Shown here in pieces: positions 1 through 5,060 of a stretch of 9,945 nt of DNA (positions within the stretch are counted from its first letter, which is position 1; each line of letters starts with the position of its first letter). This DNA comes from JADJMO01 sp016794445 (GTDB taxonomy: Bacteria > Myxococcota_A > Polyangia > Polyangiales > JADJMO01): NCBI GenBank assembly GCA_016794445.1, contig JAEUKC010000477.1:1-9945 (forward strand), in the 5' to 3' direction. The position numbers and the translations under genes were made by a program. The notes below the pieces were generated by a model. The model did not search any database, was not told the origin of the DNA, and worked only from the letters and a program-made list of their open reading frames with translations.

Positions 1-142
1 AGCTGTGCGCGACGCGCACGATCGCGCCGACGGCGAAGGGGTTCTGGCAGTTCCAGATGGCGACGCTCATGCGACTGCGCAGCGGCGCGAGCAGGGCCTT
101 GACCTCGTCGGGCTCGAACCCGAGCGGCGGCACGAGGGCCAT
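1..142 (-). CDS. SpoU/TrmH-like RNA 2'-O-methyltransferase, N-terminal fragment (runs off left edge)
   Basis: This open frame starts at ATG (142-140) and leaves the window after 47 codons with no stop. The visible peptide opens with a short helical leader (MALVPPLGFEPDEVKALLAP), followed by a hydrophobic strand (SVAIWNC) and the segment NPFAVGAIVRVAHS at residues 34-47. That segment matches the first motif of the SpoU/TrmH (SPOUT) methyltransferases, N-P-x-N-x-G-A-x-x-R-T-A, with the Asn, Gly and Arg kept and the usual T-A replaced by V-A. Known members transfer a methyl group from S-adenosylmethionine to the 2'-OH of a tRNA or rRNA nucleotide in the cytoplasm. The substrate cannot be told from this fragment. 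The start lies 2 bp after the stop of the EF-P ligase gene, so the two are probably co-transcribed and translationally coupled; no good Shine-Dalgarno is visible. The family call rests on one motif, and the AdoMet-binding C-terminal knot is outside the window. Confidence 0.68.
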   Translation of the reverse strand, partial: MALVPPLGFEPDEVKALLAPLRSRMSVAIWNCQNPFAVGAIVRVAHS

Positions 143-144
143 GG

Positions 145-1353
145 TCAGACCCAGTCCTCGGGGAACGCGAGCACGTCCCCGAGCTCCCTGGCCCCGACCA
201 CCAGCATGACGAGACGATCGAGCCCGAGCGCGTTGCCGGTGCACGGCGGCAGGCCCTCTTCGAGCGCAGAGAGGAAGCGCTCGTCGAGCGGGTACACCGG
301 CAGCCCGCGTGCGCGACGCACCTCCTGGTCCTTGGCGAAGCGCGCGCGCTGCACGACCGGGTCGGTGAGCTCGCCGAACCCGTTGCAAAGCTCGACGCCG
401 CCCACGTAGAGCTCGAAGCGCTCTGCAACGCGTGGATCGAGCGGCCGCGGCCGCGCGAGGGACGCCTGCTCGATCGGGTAGTCGAGGAGCACCACGGGCG
501 GCCCCTCGGCGAGTGCGGGCTCCACCTGGTCGACCAGGAGCCGATAGAACCGCTCCTCGTCCTCGGCGGCGAGACGCAGCGCCTCGCCCTCGCTCACGCC
601 TGCGTGGCGCGCGAACGCCGTGGCGACCGGCAGACGTTCGAACGGTGGGCGCAAGGGCACGTGCACGCCGTCGGGCGTGACGAGCTCGGCGCGCCCGCGG
701 AGCGCGACGGCCGTGTGCACGACGAGTGCCTCGGTCTCCTCGATCATCGAGTCGACGCCCGCGAAGGTGCGATACCACTCGAGCATCGTGAACTCGGGGT
801 TGTGGCGCGGACCCTGCTCGCCGCGACGGTGGCAGCGCGCGAGCTGGTGGATGCGGGGCATGCCGCCCGCGAGCAGCCGCTTCATCTGGTACTCGGGGCT
901 CGTGATCCAGTAGCGATCGTCGACCGCCGGCGCGTCGAGGTGCACGTCCAGGCCCGGACACGGCACGGCGCAGGGGGTCTCGACCTCGACCGAGCCGCGG
1001 GCCCGGAAGAAGCCCCGCACCGCGTCGATCACCTGGGCGCGCTGGTGGAGGTGGAGGCCGCGCTCGCGCGCGCGGAGCCGGTCCGCCTCGCCGGGGACGC
1101 GCACTTTGCGCACGTCGCGACCGACGACCTCGACGGCGTCGGCGATCAGCGTCGCGCCTCGCCGCGCGACGACGTGGACCACGACCCAGTCGCCCTCGGC
1201 CGCGTCCACCTCGGCGACCCGCCGATGGGCGTAGGCGTCGCCGAGCAAGAGCTCCTCGCCGCGCGAGACGACCCGGCCTCCGAGGTCGAAGGGGGGCTCG
1301 GGGAGCGGATCGCTCGGCGAATGGACCTCGCCCTCGGTACGGGAGTTTGCCAA
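145..1353 (-). CDS. epmA: Elongation factor P--(R)-beta-lysine ligase (EpmA/PoxA/GenX) with N-terminal OB-like extension
   Basis: EpmA is a class II lysyl-tRNA synthetase paralogue. It activates (R)-beta-lysine with ATP and joins it to a conserved lysine of EF-P, helping ribosomes through polyproline stretches. The 402 residues show class II motif 1 around VETPC (124-128), motif 2 with RRGEQ and HNPEFTMLEWYR (176-195), the segment VELCNGFGELTDP (320-332) and motif 3 GNALGLDRLVML (373-384). Ala375 falls where E. coli EpmA has Ala298 and true lysyl-tRNA synthetases have Gly, which favours EpmA over LysRS. The E. coli enzyme has 325 residues. Here the catalytic core begins near residue 87 and is preceded by about 60 residues (23-80) with a strand pattern like a shortened OB fold. 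The start is TTG at 1353: an in-frame TAG lies at 1371-1369 and an AAAGG sits 5 bases upstream of the TTG. The stop is TGA at 147-145, just before the methyltransferase gene. No EF-P or EpmB gene is in the window. Confidence 0.93.
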   Translation of the reverse strand: MANSRTEGEVHSPSDPLPEPPFDLGGRVVSRGEELLLGDAYAHRRVAEVDAAEGDWVVVHVVARRGATLIADAVEVVGRDVRKVRVPGEADRLRARERGLHLHQRAQVIDAVRGFFRARGSVEVETPCAVPCPGLDVHLDAPAVDDRYWITSPEYQMKRLLAGGMPRIHQLARCHRRGEQGPRHNPEFTMLEWYRTFAGVDSMIEETEALVVHTAVALRGRAELVTPDGVHVPLRPPFERLPVATAFARHAGVSEGEALRLAAEDEERFYRLLVDQVEPALAEGPPVVLLDYPIEQASLARPRPLDPRVAERFELYVGGVELCNGFGELTDPVVQRARFAKDQEVRRARGLPVYPLDERFLSALEEGLPPCTGNALGLDRLVMLVVGARELGDVLAFPEDWV

Positions 1354-1381
1354 GAGTGCCTTTGCGAGCTACCCCGCCAGC
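1354..1381. other. 28-bp divergent start-to-start gap
   Basis: These 28 bases separate the TTG of the leftward EF-P ligase gene from the ATG of the rightward exported TPR gene. The gap is too short to hold two complete promoters, so at least one promoter must lie inside the opposite coding region. I see no convincing -35/-10 pair and no Shine-Dalgarno for the rightward gene. The rightward ATG is supported mainly by the clean signal peptide that follows it. Confidence 0.6.
1359..1363 (-). promoter_or_regulatory. Ribosome binding site for epmA (AAAGG)
   Basis: On the minus strand AAAGG lies 5 bases before the TTG at 1353-1351. An in-frame TAG (1371-1369) rules out any more upstream start. The site therefore supports the unusual TTG start and the inclusion of the OB-like N-terminal segment. 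Confidence 0.5.
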
Positions 1382-2689
1382 ATGTCGAAGTCGAGGGCCC
1401 TGCTGCTCGCCGCGCTCGTCTCCCTGCCCGTCGCCGCGCCGCTGGCCACCGCGCACGCGCAGGAGACGAGGCTCTCTGCGCTCGAGGCGGAGGCCAAGGC
1501 CAAGCCGAAGGACGCGGGCGCCGCGTTCGCGCTCGGGCGCGCATACCGACGCGCCGGCAAGTGGGCCGCGGCCAAGACCGAGCTCGCGCGCGGCGCCGCG
1601 CTCGCGACCGGCGAGGAGCAGGTCAAGCTTCGCTACGAGCTCGCGCTGTCGGAGATCGACCAGGGCATCGTCAACACCTCGCTCCCCAAGCCGCCCTCGC
1701 TCGCGGCGTGCGCCAACGTGAAGATCGGCAAGCTCGGCGAGGCACTCTCGCGCGTGTGCGCCGCCAAGGCCTGGCTCGGCATGGAGCGCATCTCGATCGC
1801 GGAGGACGAGCTCACCGCGGCCGAGAAGGCCGAGCCGGGGCTCTACGAGGTGAAGCTCGGTCGCCTCGAGGTGACCGTGGCCAAGCAGACCCACGACGCC
1901 GCGATCGTCGAGGCCAAGGCCCTCACCAGCGCGACCCCCGGCCGCGCCGAAGCGTGGCTCTACCTCGGCACCGAGCTGCTGGCCGCGGGCAAGCGCGCCG
2001 ACGCGGTCGCGCCGCTCAAGAAGGCCCGCGAGCTCGACGCCGACTGGCCCGAGGCCGCCCATCACCTCTGTCGCGCGCTGCCCGACGGGGTCGAGGCGCG
2101 GGACCTGGCCCGCACCGCGGTGGCGATGCGGGGCGCGTGGCCGGCGGCGCAGGTCCGGCTCGGCGAGCTCGAGCTCGGGTTCGGCACGCCCGAAGCGGGA
2201 CAGAAGGCGTTCGAGGCCGCGCTCAAGGGCGCGCCGAAGCTGGTCGCGGCGCAGGTCGGCCTCGCCTGGTCGCTCGTCAAGCAGAAGAAGTGGGACGACG
2301 CCAAGAAGGCCTCTTCCAAGGCCATCGAGCTCGCCGCCAACAACGCGTCGGCGCGGCTCGCGCACGCCGAGGCGCTCGCGGGGGGGGGAGACGTGGAGAA
2401 CGCGGTCGAGGAGTTCAAGTTCGCCGCGGGCCTCGACAGCAAGGACCCGACCGGACTGCTGCGCGCCTCCCAGGTGCTGCTCGGCGCCAAGGAGCCCATG
2501 AAGGCCCTGGGCCACGCCGAGGCGGCGGTGAAGGCGTTCCCGGAGGACGGGCGGACCTACGAGGTGCGGGCGGACGCCGAGCTCGCCACGGGCGACAAGA
2601 AGGCCGCCAAGGACGACTACAAGAAGGCGCTCACCAAGCCCAACGTCGACAAGGTCGCCGTCCAGAAGAAGCTCGACGCCATCAAGTGA
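1382..2689 (+). CDS. Exported tetratricopeptide-repeat (TPR) protein, 435 aa
   Basis: The product begins with a textbook Sec signal peptide: basic n-region (MSKSR), a hydrophobic stretch rich in Leu/Ala/Val, and an AHA-QE cleavage site after residue 26. The mature protein should therefore act in the periplasm or beyond. No lipobox is present. The rest is Ala/Lys-rich helical repeats of TPR type. The clearest lie at about 45-78, 190-223 and 257-425, where five repeats run almost back to back, with the usual A/G-x-x-Y/L-x-x-G-x-x-x-x-A-x-x-x-F/Y-x-x-A-L spacing. A less regular stretch at 90-185 carries Cys110 and Cys126. TPR arrays bind peptides or scaffold protein complexes; no enzymatic domain is seen and no partner can be named. 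ATG 1382 is chosen for the signal peptide, although no Shine-Dalgarno precedes it. The gene contains a run of nine G (2380-2388). It converges with the lipoprotein operon, leaving 31 bp between stops. Confidence 0.88.
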   Translation: MSKSRALLLAALVSLPVAAPLATAHAQETRLSALEAEAKAKPKDAGAAFALGRAYRRAGKWAAAKTELARGAALATGEEQVKLRYELALSEIDQGIVNTSLPKPPSLAACANVKIGKLGEALSRVCAAKAWLGMERISIAEDELTAAEKAEPGLYEVKLGRLEVTVAKQTHDAAIVEAKALTSATPGRAEAWLYLGTELLAAGKRADAVAPLKKARELDADWPEAAHHLCRALPDGVEARDLARTAVAMRGAWPAAQVRLGELELGFGTPEAGQKAFEAALKGAPKLVAAQVGLAWSLVKQKKWDDAKKASSKAIELAANNASARLAHAEALAGGGDVENAVEEFKFAAGLDSKDPTGLLRASQVLLGAKEPMKALGHAEAAVKAFPEDGRTYEVRADAELATGDKKAAKDDYKKALTKPNVDKVAVQKKLDAIK

Positions 2690-2720
2690 GTGACCGGAGC
2701 GGGCGGCAGCCAAGAGGGGG
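2690..2720. other. 31-bp convergent gap with weak inverted repeat
   Basis: The TPR gene stop (2687-2689) and the lipoprotein gene stop (2723-2721) face each other across 31 bases. GGCGGC at 2702-2707 can pair with GCCGCC at 2724-2729, giving a 6-bp stem with a 16-base loop. No T-run follows on either strand, so this is at best a weak candidate for a shared bidirectional terminator. Confidence 0.25.
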
Positions 2721-4508
2721 TCAGCCGCCGCTGGTCTTGCTCGCGAGCCCGGGGTCGAGCTTGCCCGGCAACACGAGGCGGTAGACGCCGTCCTCGTCGG
2801 TGTGGGTCTCGCCCACGATCACCGACGAGATGGGCACCCGGGTCGTCCGGTCGAGCACCGTGGCGCGCGCGCGCAGCGCCGTGCGACCCATGGGGACGCC
2901 CTGCGGATCGACGAGGGTGCCGGTCATCACCACGGGCGCCGACATCGTCAGCACGCCGGCGTCGAGCGCACCGGCGATCGACAGCCGCGGGAGGACGAGC
3001 CAGGGGTAGCCCGACGCCTCGGGGAGGCGCACGAGGAGGTCGTAGAGCCCGGTGTCGAGATCGGCATCGACGTTCCACACGTCGCCGGTCGCCCGGTCGG
3101 TCGTGAGGCCGAGCGTCCCGAGCTGCGTGCGCGCGAGCGAGCCGTTCGCCCCCACGGCTGCCGCCTCCCAGGTGCCGAGCGGGAACAGCGCGTTGTCGAA
3201 CCCCACGACCCGCACGCGGAGCTTGTTCCGACGGTTGAGTTCGAACACGAGGTTCGTGCCTGCATCTATCGAGAATTCTTTGACTTTGTCGCCCGGCTTC
3301 GAGGCAGGGTCCTGGGACGGGACCGCGCAGCTGACGCACGTCGAGAAGGCTCGCGCGGGCTGGTTGAAGAGCGGCGACGGGATCACGTCGGCGGTGTACT
3401 GGCCAGGCAAGAGCGCCAGCGTCAGGCGACCCGCGTCGGTGTCGGCGCGCGCGATGTACGAGGGCTGTCCGGCCCGCACCCCGTCGGGCACGACGAGCGA
3501 CTTGCTGCGGAAGATGACGCGGGAGGCGAGGGTCTGGCTGGGCGCGCCCACGGCGTGGACGTCGGCCGTGGCGACGACCGGCTTGAGCGTCGGCAGGGTG
3601 AGCTCGGCCTTGCCGCGACCCTCCACGTCGAGCGCCGTGAGGTCGTACTCGAACGTGGGGTGCGCGCTCCCCGTGGCGGCGGTGCAGGGGACCCGTGCGG
3701 GCTCGAGCCGCAGCACGCGGCGCTCCCCCTCGAGATCGGGCGCGAGCGAGAGGGTGACCTTGGACGCGAGGGGCGTTCCCGGAGTGGTGCAGGTGGGCAC
3801 ACGGGTCGAGACGAGACGGCCACTGTTCGCGTCGACCACGCTCAGGTCGTAGGCCATCGTCGGGGAGACCACGGGCGCCCCTTTCTCGTCGACGAGCGAG
3901 ACCTCGAACGTGCGGAACGTGCTGGCGTACGAGACCACGAGCAGCTGGGGCCCCGCGGTGAAGGTGAGGGAGAGGGGGACCTTCTTCGCGTCGTCGCGGA
4001 GGACGACCGGGGGCCACTTGGCCAGATCGGCCGCGTTCTCTGGCTCGAGCCGCACCTGGTACTCGCCCGGGGGGACGATGAGGTTGCGGCTCTGGCCGGC
4101 GCCGGCGCTCCTCGCCGTGTACGACGACACCACGCCCGGCTGGCCGGAGGTGCGCACGAGCGTGAGCAGGACGGGGATGGCCGTGGAGGCCGAGACGCGC
4201 GCGCTGACCCGCACCACGTCGGGCAGCTGCAGCGGCCGCTGCCCGCCCTTCCGATCGTCGGCCGGGATGGCGAAGGTGAGTCCGGGGCCGTGGGCGGCGG
4301 TGAGCGGTGGCGTCGCCTCGAGGACCAGCTCGTAGTCGGTCGCGGAGGCCGCGCACACGCCGTCGACGCACGTCGCATCGGTCGGGCAGCCGTTGTCGCA
4401 CTTGTTCCGTGGCCCCGCATAGGAGGGCCCGTCGCTGGTCGGCAGCCGACAGGCCGCGAGCAACGCCAGGCCGAAGAGCGCCGCCAGCTGGGCCGGTGCG
4501 CGGGTCAT
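2721..4508 (-). CDS. Large beta-rich outer-envelope lipoprotein with Cys motif and carboxypeptidase-regulatory-like C-terminus, 595 aa
   Basis: The product starts MTRAPAQLAALFGLALLAAC. It has a basic n-region, a hydrophobic core and the lipobox L-A-A-C, so Cys20 should be lipidated by the Lgt/Lsp pathway and the protein anchored in a membrane. A compact Cys motif follows (Cys37, 41, 47, 52, pattern C-x3-C-x5-C-x4-C), of a kind I associate with myxobacterial surface lipoproteins. The remainder looks like successive beta-sandwich modules. Two carry a PG-E/Q-Y turn (147-150 and 368-371), and a last one at about 525-585 (GTLVDPQGVPMG, then TDEDGVYRLVLPG) resembles the carboxypeptidase regulatory-like fold. 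Cys391 and Cys394 form a CVSC pair. No catalytic residues are recognisable, so a structural or binding role is inferred. The frame is open up to 4670, but ATG 4508 is chosen for the signal peptide and an AAGGGG 8 bases before it. The start lies 2 bp after the upstream lipoprotein's stop. Residues 407-416 use unusual A/T-ending codons. Confidence 0.85.
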   Translation of the reverse strand: MTRAPAQLAALFGLALLAACRLPTSDGPSYAGPRNKCDNGCPTDATCVDGVCAASATDYELVLEATPPLTAAHGPGLTFAIPADDRKGGQRPLQLPDVVRVSARVSASTAIPVLLTLVRTSGQPGVVSSYTARSAGAGQSRNLIVPPGEYQVRLEPENAADLAKWPPVVLRDDAKKVPLSLTFTAGPQLLVVSYASTFRTFEVSLVDEKGAPVVSPTMAYDLSVVDANSGRLVSTRVPTCTTPGTPLASKVTLSLAPDLEGERRVLRLEPARVPCTAATGSAHPTFEYDLTALDVEGRGKAELTLPTLKPVVATADVHAVGAPSQTLASRVIFRSKSLVVPDGVRAGQPSYIARADTDAGRLTLALLPGQYTADVIPSPLFNQPARAFSTCVSCAVPSQDPASKPGDKVKEFSIDAGTNLVFELNRRNKLRVRVVGFDNALFPLGTWEAAAVGANGSLARTQLGTLGLTTDRATGDVWNVDADLDTGLYDLLVRLPEASGYPWLVLPRLSIAGALDAGVLTMSAPVVMTGTLVDPQGVPMGRTALRARATVLDRTTRVPISSVIVGETHTDEDGVYRLVLPGKLDPGLASKTSGG

Positions 4509-4510
4509 CG

Positions 4511-5026
4511 CTAGAGCCCCTTGTCGCAGTCGGCGATCGTCGGGAGCGGCTTGGTGGCGTCCTCCTGGACCCCGAACCACCAGACGCCCGAGCCGACGTC
4601 GCCGGCCTTGACCGGCTGACGCTGATCGCTCGAGAAGCGGCCACTCACCAGCACCTCCAGGACGTGACACCCCTGACGCACGCTGTCGAGCGCGACGAAG
4701 ACCGTGAGGTCACGGCCGCTCGTGCCGTTGGGTGGCAGCTCGCTCGAGCGGAGGAGGCTGCCGTCGAGGAACACGCGGGCCTCGAGCGCGCGGGTGAGCG
4801 CGCAGCTCCGCACGGGGACGGTGGCCCGGAACTCGAACACCTTCGGGGGCGCGGCGGCGATGATCGGGAAGCTCAGGTATCCCGGGCTCGCCTCGGTCAT
4901 CTGGAGCGTGGGGGGACACTCGTCCTCGGTCTTGAACTCGGGATCGGAGAGGACGACGCACCCGGGCAGGCAGAGGGCTGCCCAGAGGAGGCCGAGGCCC
5001 ACGGTCGACGTCACGGGAGAGAGCAT
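4511..5026 (-). CDS. Small lipoprotein with four conserved-looking cysteines, 171 aa
   Basis: From ATG 5026 the protein has a hydrophobic leader ending in a lipobox, L-P-G-C, with Cys23 as the lipidated residue. The n-region has no Lys or Arg, which is atypical. An in-frame GTG at 5080 would add 18 residues including an Arg, but it would overlap the upstream gene by 20 bp. The mature part is about 149 residues, predicted mainly beta, with Cys37, Cys75, Cys120 and Cys167 spread evenly enough to form two disulfides in the periplasm. Strand-like segments include VFEFRATVPV, ARVFLDGSLL and HVLEVLVSGRF, suggesting a single Ig-like or other beta-sandwich domain. I do not recognise a family. The gene sits 34 bp after the giant TPR gene. 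Its TAG stop (4513-4511) is 2 bp before the next ATG, so the two lipoproteins are probably translated together and may form a complex. Confidence 0.78.
   Translation of the reverse strand: MLSPVTSTVGLGLLWAALCLPGCVVLSDPEFKTEDECPPTLQMTEASPGYLSFPIIAAAPPKVFEFRATVPVRSCALTRALEARVFLDGSLLRSSELPPNGTSGRDLTVFVALDSVRQGCHVLEVLVSGRFSSDQRQPVKAGDVGSGVWWFGVQEDATKPLPTIADCDKGL
4517..4522 (-). promoter_or_regulatory. Ribosome binding site for the 595-aa lipoprotein (AAGGGG)
   Basis: AAGGGG lies 8 bases before the ATG at 4508-4506, inside the last codons of the upstream lipoprotein gene. It supports ATG 4508 over the longer open frame that starts at 4670. Confidence 0.45.
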
Positions 5027-5060
5027 AGCCCAGCGTTCGCTCGACGAGATCGGCCCCGCG
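5027..5060. other. 34-bp intergenic gap within the operon
   Basis: The gap separates the giant TPR gene stop (TAG 5063-5061) from the small lipoprotein ATG. I see no terminator hairpin, no promoter and no strong Shine-Dalgarno in it. This is consistent with read-through from the TPR gene into the lipoprotein genes. Confidence 0.5.

Noticed and set aside
2702..2729. Possible intrinsic terminator between the convergent genes
   Set aside because: The stem is only 6 bp with a 16-base loop and no T-run on either side. I list it only as a weak inverted repeat within the gap entry and do not call a terminator.
604..2784. A 726-codon plus-strand open frame spanning epmA and the TPR gene
   Set aside because: It crosses the antisense of epmA and then the wrong frame of the TPR gene, becoming an Arg/Gly/Ala low-complexity string. 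The EpmA motifs and the exported TPR protein are unambiguous in the other frames.
2802..4514. A 570-codon plus-strand open frame opposite the 595-aa lipoprotein gene
   Set aside because: Its composition is Arg/Glu/Gly/His-biased, as expected for the reverse complement of a GC-rich gene. It has no domain or signal sequence.
2617..4644. A 675-codon minus-strand open frame overlapping the 595-aa lipoprotein gene
   Set aside because: It is out of frame with the lipobox-bearing gene, Arg/Pro/Ala-rich, and shows no motif. It is a codon-bias shadow.
4509..4670. Longer start for the 595-aa lipoprotein at 4670
   Set aside because: The extra 54 residues are Arg/Gly-rich, overlap the upstream lipoprotein gene, and would bury a perfect lipoprotein signal peptide that begins at ATG 4508.
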